Under the pieces are notes generated by a model. That model made no database searches. It was given only the letters and a program-made list of their open reading frames with translations, and was not told the origin of the DNA. A program made the position numbers and the translations under genes. From Aspidapion aeneum (lineage: Eukaryota > Arthropoda > Insecta > Coleoptera > Brentidae): a DNA stretch of 64,000 nucleotides. Below are positions 23,356-33,491 of this stretch, one piece after another (the first letter of the stretch is position 1; every line of letters begins with the position of its first letter). The stretch lies in assembly GCA_963576565.1 (NCBI GenBank), contig OY755038.1, positions 141,956,558-142,020,557 on the forward strand, in the 5' to 3' direction.

Positions 23356-26300
23356 ATGTCCGCGGCTAAGATTAAATCGTATAAGACCCTTCGCACAATG
23401 TGTCATAATCAAATGAAAGAATTAAAAACTTTTGCTGACTCGGCTTCTGATGCTGACGAGACGGCTAAACTTCAGTTTAAAATTATGTACGCTCAAATTG
23501 ATCAAGTGGTTAACGATTTTGCTAAATATCATCAAAATCTTATATCTTTAATGTCAGCGACCGACGATTTTGAAATTGATACCGAAGAAGGAGTGAGAAA
23601 AGACTTTGAATACTTACGATCTTACAATTACGCTAAGTATACCGCGCTGTTTGAAAAGCCAACACTGAAGGTTGAAACCGACGCATCCTCTGCTTCGGGA
23701 CTATCTAGTGGTAATCGACCGCCAAACTTGACTAATTTGAAAGTTCCAAAATTTTCCGGCGATATTAGACAATTTAGAAATTTTATGGACATGTTTAATG
23801 CGCTAGTTGACAACACAAATATTTCGAATATAGAGAAATTTAACCATCTTTTAAACTCCCTAGAGGGACCCCCGCTAGCACTGGTGCAATGCACACCTTT
23901 AGCCGCCGCTAATTATTCAATTGCTCTCGAATCGCTAAAAAACCGCTACGATGACAAACGGCTTATTGCTTTTTCACATTTAAAAACAATGGATAATGTT
24001 CCTTACGTAACAAATTCTAAAAATTCAAAACAATTGCGCACACTAGTTGACGTATATAGTGAAAATCTCTCCGCCCTTAAGGTACTTGGTTTTCCCACAG
24101 ATGATTGGTCTTTTTTGCTATACTATAATTTCAGTAAACATTTAGATCAGGAGACCATGACGCGATTTGAACTTGAACTTAATGATCCATCTCAAGTTCC
24201 TACTTTTGACGATTTAAAGAATTTTGTACTAAAACGATGTAACGCTATAGAAGCGGTAGAATTTTCAACTAAAACTGATTTTTCTTCACCTTTAAAAACA
24301 GACACAAAAAATAGATTTTCTTCTAATCAGTCAAAACCTAGACAAACTTCTGCATTTTTTGGTAATGCAAGTCGAAATAATAATACAAAGTTAAATAATT
24401 CAAATCAATCTTGTCTTTTATGTCAATCACGTGACCATAATATTTACAGATGCTTAGAATTTAAAAATAAAAATTCCTCTGAACGTTTTCAGTTAGCTAA
24501 AGACAACAACTGGTGTCCTAATTGTTTAAGTGGGCAACATAACCTAGCTTTATGTCAATCGCAGTCTGTTTGTCGTTACTGTCAATCTAATAGACATCAC
24601 TCTCTTTTACATATTTTTAAAAATAACAACAATTACAGTCCACATACTTCTAACCGCACGAATCTTGAAAATAATTACAATTCTAATGTACGACCCCCCT
24701 TTTATAATTCGCAATACAATAACCCGCAAAGTTCTTCACAAAATAATTCGCCTGCTTTTAATGGTAATATCTCGCCTCAGCAAAATAATTCGCCAACCTC
24801 TCGCGCTTTTCAGCAACCGCCACAAACAGGTATGGAAAATTTACCTCAAAATTCGCAAAATACCTTAAATTACTTCTCCAATTCGCACGCTCAGAATACA
24901 GTTTTATCTACCGCTATTATCGAGGTTATGGATTCTCGTGGCATTTTTCAAAAAGCTAGGGTTATTCTTGATTCTGGCTCAGAATGCAGTTACGTCTCTT
25001 TGAAGTTTTTCAAAAAACTTTCACTTCCACGCTATAGTTTATCCCTTTCTATTCAAGGATTAGGATCTATGAATGAAGTTACCTCTCAGGGAGGAGTAAC
25101 TTGTATTATCAAACCGTATAATCAAACGGAACCACGCATGTCAGTCGACGCTGTGATCTTACCCAAGTTGTGTTCGGAAATTCCTAGCACTTATTTAGGT
25201 AATATAGATACTTCTGATTTTCAAAATGTACCCCTCGCGGACCCTACGTTCCAAGAACCCGCTAATATTGATTTTCTTTTGGGCGCTGATATTTTTCCCT
25301 ATATTTTACGCGAAGGGCGCATTGATAATGGCCCCAACAAACCAATTCTTCTTAATAGTATTTTTGGCTATATTATTATGGGAAAAAATAAAAATAATAA
25401 AATTAAATCGCAATCACATTCAACCGCTTTATTTTGCTCTGTAAATGAAACCGATTCACTATCGCTAGACCACGCTTTAAAACGCTTTTGGGAATTAGAA
25501 GAGCTACCTAAATCAAATTTTTGCTCGCCCTCCGATATTCTTGCCGAGAAAAGCTTTGTTGAGACTCACTGTAGAGACGAAACAGGGCGATACATGGTAG
25601 AACTACCTTTCCAAGATAATACGCCTCCGCAATTTGATTTTCATGCAACGCGCTCATTGGCTTTAAGAAGATTTTTTTCGCTTGAAAAACGCTTAATTTT
25701 AAATCCTAATATTTATAAAAAATATTCAGATACTATTCAAGAATATATTAACAATGATTATCTTGAAATTATTCCTGACGAAGAAATAAATAAAAACTCT
25801 TTTTACTTACCCCATCATTGCGTAGCCAAGGGTGACAATATTCGAATTGTTTTCGACGGATCGTCTCGTCCAAATCAAAATTCACCCTCGCTAAATGACA
25901 CCCTTCTTACGGGGCCAAAACTTCAAAAGGAAGTTTTTGCTCTACTTCTCAGTTTTCGTATTTCTTCTGTGGTCTTTACTTGTGATCTTAAAAGCATGTT
26001 TACACAAGTTTTAATTGCCCCTATTCATAGGGATTGTCAAAGAATAATATGGAGATTCACTCCCAACGAGCCCATAAAAGACATGCGTTTTAAACGGGTC
26101 ACTTTTGGTCTGAGCTCTTCTCCATATCTCGCTAACCGCGTCATTGCTCAATTAGCACAGGATGAAGGAAACAAGTTTCCTCAAGCTCGTGAGGTACTCA
26201 AAACCTCAATTTACGTTGATGATTTAATTTGTAATGCAAATAACCTCTCAGAAGCTAGAAATTTACGCGATCAACTTATAGAACTATTGGGAAACGGTGG

Positions 26301-28758
26301 GTTCGAACTTAGAAAATTTGCAAGCAACAATAAGTCATTTTTACAAGACCTTCCGGAGTCTTACTTGCACTCAAACTCGTTTAATTTCGATTCAGAATCT
26401 GAAACAATAAAAATTTTAGGCTTACAATGGATTCCTTGTAAAGATATTTTTACCTATCGCGTAGATCCATTGGAACGAGAATGTACAAAACGCACGATTC
26501 TGTCAGAAATTGCAAGATGCTTTGATCCACTAGGATGGCTCTCACCTCTGAGCCTGTTCTCCAAAGATCTATTGCAGCTTCTGTGGAAACAAAAATATGA
26601 CTGGGACCAGGAAGTTTCCCCCTTTATACGCCAACGTTGGTTAAAATATAAATCTGAGTTAGGCCTTATTCAAAACTTTTCTTTACCGCGACGTTTTATT
26701 ATTGATAATTTTACAGAATGTCAACTTCGCGCTTTCTGTGATTCGTCAGAAAAAGCTTACGCTAGCATAGCGTATTTTCGCGTTTTACAAATTAATAAAA
26801 TCTGCACTTTTCTCATTGCTGCTAAAGCAAAAATCGCTCCGGTAAAAACAATTTCAATCCCGAGATTAGAGCTAGTAGCCGCTGTTTTACTGGTTGATCT
26901 TGTTTCCGCAATTTTAAAAATTCTAGGAGATAAAATTAAAATTTCTAAAATTTTCGCGTGGTCAGATTCTACAATCGCTCTTAGCTGGAATAAAAATCCC
27001 CCTTATAGATACAAAACATTTGTCGCCAACCGGGTTGCGAAAATTCAAAATAAACTACCAGCTGCAATATGGCAGCATGTACGCACAAATGATAATCCCG
27101 CAGACTGTGCAACAAGAACTTTGTTGCCGTCAGAATTGTTAAATACGCCCCTTTGGTGGTGCGGTCCAGATTGGCTTTCAATGCCTGATGAGCATTGGCC
27201 ACCAAGCATTTATTCTGAACCATTGGATTCGGACGAAGTTCTTGGTGAAGAAAGGAAAATAACTTTGGTCGCATTTACAGAAAACAAGTTTTTTGATATT
27301 CTTTTAAACAAATATTCTTCGCTTTCTAAAATTCAAAGGATAATCGCTATCTGGTATCGTTTTATCTGCTTTAAAAGAAATCTTGCTTATCGTACTGGAC
27401 CCATAGTCCTGTCAGAACTTAATCTCGCTCTTATTTCTCTGATCAGGCATGTTCAAACAGTCACATTTTCTCAAGAAATCTCAAATATTAATGCGAAAAA
27501 ACGCATTTCAAAGCCTTTTAGAAAGTTAGACGCTTTTCTTGATAATAAAAATATATTGCGGGTTGGAGGTCGCCTCCGATATTCTGATCTTTCATATGAC
27601 CAGAAACACCCGATTCTTTTACCACGACAACATAGATTAACTACGCTCCTCATTGAACACTATCATAAATCTTATTTGCACCCAGGTTTGCAAACTTTAC
27701 AGTTCTTAATTTTTCAAAATTTCTGGATATTATCTCCTAAGCGGGCGATAAGAACCGTTATCGCTAACTGTAAAAATTGTTGGCGACTTAATCCGAAACC
27801 TTTTGAACCAAAAATGGGAAACTTACCCAAATTACGCATATCTGCTGTCAAAAGTTTTACCGTAGTCGGTTGTGACTATGCGGGTCCAATATCCATATCA
27901 TTAAGCAGAAAAGTTCGCGGAAATAAAACGCTTAAGGCTTGGATCTGCATATTCGTTTGCTTCTCTACCAAGGCTCTTCATATCGAATTAGTTTCGGATT
28001 ATTCTAGCGAAGCTTTTCTGTGTGCTTTAAGGCGTTTTATGGCACGTCGAGGAAGGGTCTCAAAAATAATATCAGACCAAGGAACTACGTTTAAGGGTGC
28101 AAATAAGGAATTACAGATAATATTTAAACAAGCGGCAGCCGCGGAATCCATTGAGTGGTTTTTTCACCCCCCAGGGGCGCCACACTTTTCTGGATTAGCA
28201 GAAAGTGGAGTAAAGGCGGTAAAAACGCATTTGTATCGCGTTATCGGAAGCCAGATTTTAACGTACGAAGAGCTTTATACGGTCTTAGTACAAGTGGAAG
28301 CGCTATTAAATTCTAGACCATTGTCTCCTTTATCTAGCGACCCCAATGATTTGTCTGCGTTGACACCAAATCATTTTTTGACTCTAGAACCTGTTTGTAG
28401 TTTACCCGATCCTGATGTAACCAGTATCAAACTAAACCGCCTCTCTAGATGGCAGATGATCCAAAGATTACATCAGGATTTTTGGGCGCGTTATTCTAAG
28501 GAATATTTACATACACTGCAGCAGCGGTCCAAGTGGCTGGAACCCACTTGTCCCGCCCCTGCTATAGGTACTATGGTACACATAAAGTCGGATAATTTAC
28601 CACCGACAAAATGGTCGCTTGGTAGAATTATTGCCCTTCACCCAGGTGAAGATCAAATCTCACGTGTTGCCACTGTGCGCACTGTCTCAGGAATATTTCA
28701 AAGACCTCTGGTAAAGCTATGTCCTTTACCGATGGACTTTGAACCTGAAAACATTTAA
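23356..28758 (+). CDS. gag-pol: BEL1 Gag-Pol polyprotein
   Basis: 1800 residues from ATG at 23356. It encodes the particle protein and the enzymes that copy and integrate the element. Order: coiled N-terminus; BEL-type Gag (DUF1759-like) at about 125-300; zinc knuckle CLLCQSRDHNIYRC at 353-366 with two further Cys/His clusters to about 420; N/Q/S/P-rich linker; aspartic protease with DSGS at 539-542; reverse transcriptase with catalytic YVDD at 953-956; RNase H-like region from about 1125; His/Cys integrase finger about 1433-1480; integrase core with D1507, D1574 and E1616; C-terminal DUF5641-like domain about 1690-1790. Length and order match complete BEL/Pao polyproteins. There is no stop, no frameshift and all catalytic residues are present. 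It ends 34 bp before the 3' LTR. Confidence 0.97.
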   Translation: MSAAKIKSYKTLRTMCHNQMKELKTFADSASDADETAKLQFKIMYAQIDQVVNDFAKYHQNLISLMSATDDFEIDTEEGVRKDFEYLRSYNYAKYTALFEKPTLKVETDASSASGLSSGNRPPNLTNLKVPKFSGDIRQFRNFMDMFNALVDNTNISNIEKFNHLLNSLEGPPLALVQCTPLAAANYSIALESLKNRYDDKRLIAFSHLKTMDNVPYVTNSKNSKQLRTLVDVYSENLSALKVLGFPTDDWSFLLYYNFSKHLDQETMTRFELELNDPSQVPTFDDLKNFVLKRCNAIEAVEFSTKTDFSSPLKTDTKNRFSSNQSKPRQTSAFFGNASRNNNTKLNNSNQSCLLCQSRDHNIYRCLEFKNKNSSERFQLAKDNNWCPNCLSGQHNLALCQSQSVCRYCQSNRHHSLLHIFKNNNNYSPHTSNRTNLENNYNSNVRPPFYNSQYNNPQSSSQNNSPAFNGNISPQQNNSPTSRAFQQPPQTGMENLPQNSQNTLNYFSNSHAQNTVLSTAIIEVMDSRGIFQKARVILDSGSECSYVSLKFFKKLSLPRYSLSLSIQGLGSMNEVTSQGGVTCIIKPYNQTEPRMSVDAVILPKLCSEIPSTYLGNIDTSDFQNVPLADPTFQEPANIDFLLGADIFPYILREGRIDNGPNKPILLNSIFGYIIMGKNKNNKIKSQSHSTALFCSVNETDSLSLDHALKRFWELEELPKSNFCSPSDILAEKSFVETHCRDETGRYMVELPFQDNTPPQFDFHATRSLALRRFFSLEKRLILNPNIYKKYSDTIQEYINNDYLEIIPDEEINKNSFYLPHHCVAKGDNIRIVFDGSSRPNQNSPSLNDTLLTGPKLQKEVFALLLSFRISSVVFTCDLKSMFTQVLIAPIHRDCQRIIWRFTPNEPIKDMRFKRVTFGLSSSPYLANRVIAQLAQDEGNKFPQAREVLKTSIYVDDLICNANNLSEARNLRDQLIELLGNGGFELRKFASNNKSFLQDLPESYLHSNSFNFDSESETIKILGLQWIPCKDIFTYRVDPLERECTKRTILSEIARCFDPLGWLSPLSLFSKDLLQLLWKQKYDWDQEVSPFIRQRWLKYKSELGLIQNFSLPRRFIIDNFTECQLRAFCDSSEKAYASIAYFRVLQINKICTFLIAAKAKIAPVKTISIPRLELVAAVLLVDLVSAILKILGDKIKISKIFAWSDSTIALSWNKNPPYRYKTFVANRVAKIQNKLPAAIWQHVRTNDNPADCATRTLLPSELLNTPLWWCGPDWLSMPDEHWPPSIYSEPLDSDEVLGEERKITLVAFTENKFFDILLNKYSSLSKIQRIIAIWYRFICFKRNLAYRTGPIVLSELNLALISLIRHVQTVTFSQEISNINAKKRISKPFRKLDAFLDNKNILRVGGRLRYSDLSYDQKHPILLPRQHRLTTLLIEHYHKSYLHPGLQTLQFLIFQNFWILSPKRAIRTVIANCKNCWRLNPKPFEPKMGNLPKLRISAVKSFTVVGCDYAGPISISLSRKVRGNKTLKAWICIFVCFSTKALHIELVSDYSSEAFLCALRRFMARRGRVSKIISDQGTTFKGANKELQIIFKQAAAAESIEWFFHPPGAPHFSGLAESGVKAVKTHLYRVIGSQILTYEELYTVLVQVEALLNSRPLSPLSSDPNDLSALTPNHFLTLEPVCSLPDPDVTSIKLNRLSRWQMIQRLHQDFWARYSKEYLHTLQQRSKWLEPTCPAPAIGTMVHIKSDNLPPTKWSLGRIIALHPGEDQISRVATVRTVSGIFQRPLVKLCPLPMDFEPENI

Positions 28759-28780
28759 AAATTACATCAATGTAATTTTT

Positions 28781-28792
28781 AGGCGGGCAGAA
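28781..28792 (+). promoter_or_regulatory. BEL1 polypurine tract
   Basis: AGGCGGGCAGAA directly precedes the 3' LTR; expected plus-strand primer. Confidence 0.7.
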
Positions 28793-29212
28793 TGTCCAAA
28801 ATTCACTCGCCCTTGTAAATATACTTTTGGGTATAAGAATTTTGTTTTATTTTAATATTTTTCTCGCGTTTATACGTTCGTATTTGTCTTTAAGAATTTT
28901 GGCGAATGCGATTGAAAACTTTATTTTATTTTACTTTCTGAGCATGTTCAATTGCATCTTCGCGCACTCAACCAGTTGAATTTGTACATTGGGGGTGTGC
29001 GCGCTTCGATATATGACAATTGCTGTCGAAAAATCACTTCTGTGTGAAAGACGTCACAAACAACACGCTGCAAAAACAGGGGTAAGTGCATCTTCAACTG
29101 TTCGTAATTATTTTCAGTTCAGATTTCATAATTAATTAAATTATTCGCAGGTGATTGGTAAACTAATTTTATGAACCAGCAATCTAATTAATTTTTCGCT
29201 TTATACCAATCA
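28793..29212 (+). repeat. BEL1 3' LTR
   Basis: 420 bp, identical to the 5' LTR except for one base, followed by GTGTC (29213-29217). Confidence 0.95.
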
Positions 29213-29217
29213 GTGTC

Positions 29218-31697
29218 CTATTTTCACAGGGTGCTTCAAAATATCTTCACCCTTTCTTTGAAATAAGATATTGTTTCGCCTGTGGGTGTTTGACCGTTTA
29301 AAAAATATATAGGGTCCAGATGGGATTGGAATGGAAATCACAAGTTTTTGGGTTTTATTGACATTATACTTAGGGAATAGGGGAAATGTCTAATAAAAAG
29401 TTTTTTGGTTTTAGGCCGAGTTTTGTTGAGATAACAAAAGTTTAATTGGGGCCGGGAGTTTTATTATGCTCTTTTAAAATTAATGTAATAGTTTTGGCTT
29501 CTTGATTTTTGTTTTCTGGGTTTTTACGCAGGATTATTCCCAACTGTTTCATTTCAAAATATCATTTGTAGGTGATGGGGTCTCATTAGCCCTTGGACAT
29601 TTGGTAGATTTGCTTTGACTGATAGTTGTGGAGTGGGCCCAACTTAATTTTATATCTCGTAAACACCAGGAATAGGGATCTGAGAATGCATTAAGCAGTA
29701 AATTTTTTTTTTGATTAGATGTTGTGTGTAAAGACACTTGAGTAGGCAGATTTAGTTTTACAACGTTATAGGTGAACCTTGGAATTGTTTTCATATTTGG
29801 TTTTTTGAAAGTGCACACAAGAAAATTCTTTACGGAGTTGAGTGCAAAGGTTCTTCACATTATAGTGGTACAGTAAATAAGTACTAACGTTGCTTATTTC
29901 CTTAAGTAATAATTTTAAACAAATACACTAACATCGGTTGTTTTTTTGGAACATAAATATTTTTTTTAAAACTTTTCCTAAACTGATTGGTTTTTTTGCA
30001 ATTACGATTTTTATACCTTATGATTCTTAAGTAAATTTAATTTTCAAATTTTTTTTTGTATAGTAAATTAATTTTTCTAGCTCATTCACTTTTCACATTC
30101 ACACAGTTTTGGGAGAGGAAAGGGAATTGACAACTGTTTTTTTTAAAGGAAAAGAACAAAAACTGTTGCATGACAACTCGAATAAGATTTTTCTGGTGTT
30201 GATTTTATTTAATTTTTTTTTAAGGTTCACTAATAGGAGCTGCAACCCCACTTAAACATTTTCAATTTTTTTTGAAAATATTCTTTTAATATTTTTTTAA
30301 TATTTTTTTTTTAATTTTTTTTAAGAAAGGAAACTTGATTTTATTGTGGCAAAAATTTTTTTTGGTGCATAGTAGTACCTTGTCCCTACAATGGTTCTAC
30401 CAGTTTATTTAAATATTTTTTTTTCTGAATTAAAATATAATTTCATTTCGAACTCTCGCGTTTTAACAACCTATCATCATTCGTTTAAAAAAATTTTTTC
30501 TTCTCCCTACTCCAAACCACCTATCAGAGTGGAGTAACTTTTGAAAATTTTAGTGAGTCACTAATTTATTTTTTTTTACTATTGGACTACTGTGGTCGAC
30601 ACCAAAAATTTTTTTTACAAATTTTTTTTTTTGGACACCTTTCGGTACGATCCTAGGGTCTTTTTGACCATGACCATAGTTTGCATCAATTTAGTTAAAA
30701 TTTTGGGAATTTCATTTTTAACGATTATTAGAGAGTTGCAGTCCTACCGAGACGTTATTTGTATAAAATTTTTTTAATACCATCGGTAATTTTTTTTCAA
30801 TTTTTTTTTTAATTACACACAACATCCTCACTAGTCTAATTCAACGCAATTTCAGCGAGCGGATTTTTTTTTAATTGAGCATATTTTACGATTTCTATAA
30901 CATGAACATCTGTTCCGATGTTTATTGCGTTCACTTATATATTAAGGGATGATGTGACCTTAAGCAATGCATGTTTCGTGTAAACTCAGAGTAGGTAAGC
31001 AGGTTAAAGTGGGTTTTGATTTATTCTTTTTAGAAAAATCATTGTATACGGCGATTTGGGTTTTTTTGAGGAGTTTATTTGTGGAGCCGTTCTGCAATAG
31101 CAGGAGTATACCCTAGCGTTAACTGTGTACGACAGCTTTGGGATTTTTGTTATAGGTAGTCTGTTGTACGTTCCATTTAGGGATAAATTTACCTACTCGG
31201 TTGCTGAGGTAAACAAACATCACTTAACTTTAATTTTAATCCAGTTCAGCTAGGATAAGCGCAATCATTTTTTTTTGGTTTTACTCACGCAGGAGTGAAA
31301 CATAAGACCTAAACACTGCCAAAACTCCTGTCTCTCTTTTATTTTTTTAAACTTTTGTTGTGGCTACTTGTTAATTCTAATTTAGGATTTAAGTAGTTAT
31401 TTCTCTCTGCAGGGTTGGACGTCATAGTTGGTTGTACAAATACTTAATATAAATTATGATTACATTTTTAAATGCAAATAAATTTTATTTTCTTACTGCT
31501 CCGGTGTTTTTCGGTTTTGTTTGCGTCTGCCCGTATTTAAGTTTTATATTTTCTACATTTGTGAGAAAATTTATAGTGATTTTCACTGGTGAATTTAAAG
31601 TGAACTTTGTGTTTGTTTATGCGTGGTTTAGTTTTATAATAGGGAGGTATAATTAACAGTTTTAATTAAAGTTTAAAGTTTGAAGATAAAAGGCACT
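29218..31697 (+). other. Gypsy leader, second part (T-rich, non-coding)
   Basis: Continues the leader broken at 22087. Dominated by T8-T12 runs up to about 30900, then more mixed sequence until gag. Open frames do not exceed 89 codons and match nothing known. It ends AGGCACT before the gag ATG. Confidence 0.7.
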
Positions 31698-33491
31698 ATG
31701 GCTATTTCTTTGAGTCGGTTGTCTGACGTAAGGTACTTAGTCAAGGACGAATTAATCTATGAGTTAACATGGAGAGGCATAGCTATTGGATCGGTGGAAG
31801 AGATGAAACAACAGCTTATGTTGATCAAACAAAGAGAAAAGACTGATGCAAGTATGAGATACCCTCCGTATCCCTTTAAATTTGGCCAAGATGCTTTTAG
31901 CTGCATGAAGAAGCTTGATAGTCTGGTACCGCTGGTAGAGAAGTTCTCTGGTACGAGTAAAGGGGGAGAGTTTAGGAAAATCGCTGTAAGGTTGGAACAC
32001 GTGTTAGCCAGGATTAACAACATGAATCCGTCTAACTTTGAAGAAAGTCAAACCAAAGGCATACTGGTTGCGGAAACCTTGAGTTTGATTGTGAGGTTGC
32101 AGAGCCAAGCAACAGATTTACTAAGAGTTGGCGTTACCTCAGATGATGATGAAGCATCTGAAACCCAATCAACGAGTCGAAGCTCAGACCACTCGACAAA
32201 CGCTGGCAACACACCTAACCAGTCTCATTTCCCGCAACCACAGCTCTCAAGCACACAAAGAACAGCTCAACAGCCCACAAACCAACCGTCGGTCATTGCT
32301 CCAGTGCAAATGCAAGTGCTAACGAACCCAACTCAAGCACCAATACAGGCACCAGTCCCTATGCCGATTGAGAATTACGGTACATCAGCTTTTCATTATC
32401 AACAACCGTCTACCGTTCCTTTGAGTCTAGCTGCCCTCCAAAGTAGCATTGCACCAATTGCTCAGTCACGACCACTTTCTTGTTCGTCGCCAGTACCAAT
32501 GTCAAGTGATCCTGGTACTTCATATCATGTTGCACCTGTACCTCCGCATAAGTGGAACTTAAAATTTACAGGCGAGAGGGGTACAATCTCCGTCACCGCA
32601 TTTTTCGAGAGAGTGGACGAGTTGAGTCAGGCTAGAGGAGTCAGCAAAAAGGTTTTACTGAATTCGGGCGTTGATCTTTTTGAAAAGTCAGCTTATACTT
32701 TTTACAAAGATGTACGTAGAGAAGTCCATACATGGGAACAGCTGGAACAGAGGTTCATGGCAGAATATCTTCCTTCTTCATATGGCGAGAAGCTATTGAA
32801 GGAGATTCAAAAACGTAAACAAGGCCCTGGAGAGTCTATAGGGACCTATATTGCTGTCATGAACACATATTTCCAAAGACTTGGCTGTCCTGTTTCCGAA
32901 GAGGCGAAATTAGCTATCGTCTTCAGAAATATCGCGGACATCTATAAAAATGGGTTAATTGCTACTGAGGTCAATAGCCTATCACATTTAAAGGATCTGT
33001 GTCGTAGAATAGACCAGAGATATGGTTTAGAAGAGGAGAATTTTACTCCTAGGAAAAACCAATCAATCGAACCTGACTTGGCCTACGTTGACGTAGAGAG
33101 CGACAGTGACGATTTTTCAACAGGGGTTGATGCAATTCAAATATCAGGTGCCGGGACATCGAACCAACAGAATTTAAATCATCCTGCTAATAGATTCGAC
33201 AGAAATAGGCAGCAGCCAGCAAGCAATTTTGCTGCTAGGGCTGATAGAGATAGACAGCAACCAGCTAGTGGTCAGTCTAGTGTAAATGACAGGGATGTAC
33301 AACCACAGGGTGTTGGATCTGGTAGGGCGAACAGGGACGTTGTTTGTTACAGATGCAACCAAACAGGGCACATGGCAATCGGGTGCGCACTACCTAGAGG
33401 CAAACAGTGCTATTCGTGTGGTCAGGCAGGGGTTACAGTAAGAGAATGTCGTAATTGTAATCGTCAGGGAAACGGACCCAGGCGTTCGTAG
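31698..33491 (+). CDS. gag: Gypsy Gag
   Basis: 597 residues from the ATG at 31698; an upstream in-frame TTG at 31680 is not a likely start. N-terminal 160 residues are charged and helical. A P/Q/T-rich linker follows, to about residue 280. A capsid-like retrotransposon Gag domain lies at about 285-435 (WNLKFTGERG, then the helix-rich part ending about GLEEENF). Zinc knuckle CYRCNQTGHMAIGC is at 550-563 (33345-33386). A second knuckle, CYSCGQAGVTVREC, has Val where His is expected, so it probably does not bind zinc normally. Gag builds the particle and packages RNA. It ends with TAG at 33489-33491; pol overlaps it in the -1 frame. Confidence 0.93.
   Translation: MAISLSRLSDVRYLVKDELIYELTWRGIAIGSVEEMKQQLMLIKQREKTDASMRYPPYPFKFGQDAFSCMKKLDSLVPLVEKFSGTSKGGEFRKIAVRLEHVLARINNMNPSNFEESQTKGILVAETLSLIVRLQSQATDLLRVGVTSDDDEASETQSTSRSSDHSTNAGNTPNQSHFPQPQLSSTQRTAQQPTNQPSVIAPVQMQVLTNPTQAPIQAPVPMPIENYGTSAFHYQQPSTVPLSLAALQSSIAPIAQSRPLSCSSPVPMSSDPGTSYHVAPVPPHKWNLKFTGERGTISVTAFFERVDELSQARGVSKKVLLNSGVDLFEKSAYTFYKDVRREVHTWEQLEQRFMAEYLPSSYGEKLLKEIQKRKQGPGESIGTYIAVMNTYFQRLGCPVSEEAKLAIVFRNIADIYKNGLIATEVNSLSHLKDLCRRIDQRYGLEEENFTPRKNQSIEPDLAYVDVESDSDDFSTGVDAIQISGAGTSNQQNLNHPANRFDRNRQQPASNFAARADRDRQQPASGQSSVNDRDVQPQGVGSGRANRDVVCYRCNQTGHMAIGCALPRGKQCYSCGQAGVTVRECRNCNRQGNGPRRS
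33467..33473 (+). promoter_or_regulatory. -1 programmed frameshift site GGGAAAC
   Basis: G GGA AAC fits the X XXY YYZ slippery heptamer, and its phase relative to gag is correct. It lies 15 nt before the gag stop codon. Slipping back one base enters the pol frame, which is open from here through the protease. A downstream stem or pseudoknot is expected but was not modelled. Confidence 0.75.

Larger units (their letters stand above)
22093..29212 (+). mobile_element. BEL1: apparently intact BEL/Pao retrotransposon
   Basis: 7120 bp with two 420-bp LTRs, a 5-bp duplication GTGTC, a primer site, one uninterrupted 1800-codon gag-pol frame and a polypurine tract. I find one difference between the LTRs (T/C at position 20 of the LTR, in the run after CTCGCC), about 0.2%. 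It is inserted in sense orientation in the Gypsy leader, so it is younger than that element. It is a candidate for recent or present activity. Confidence 0.95.

Noticed and set aside
23628..27653. Antisense frames inside BEL1
   Set aside because: Shadows of the 1800-codon gag-pol frame, none with a recognised domain.
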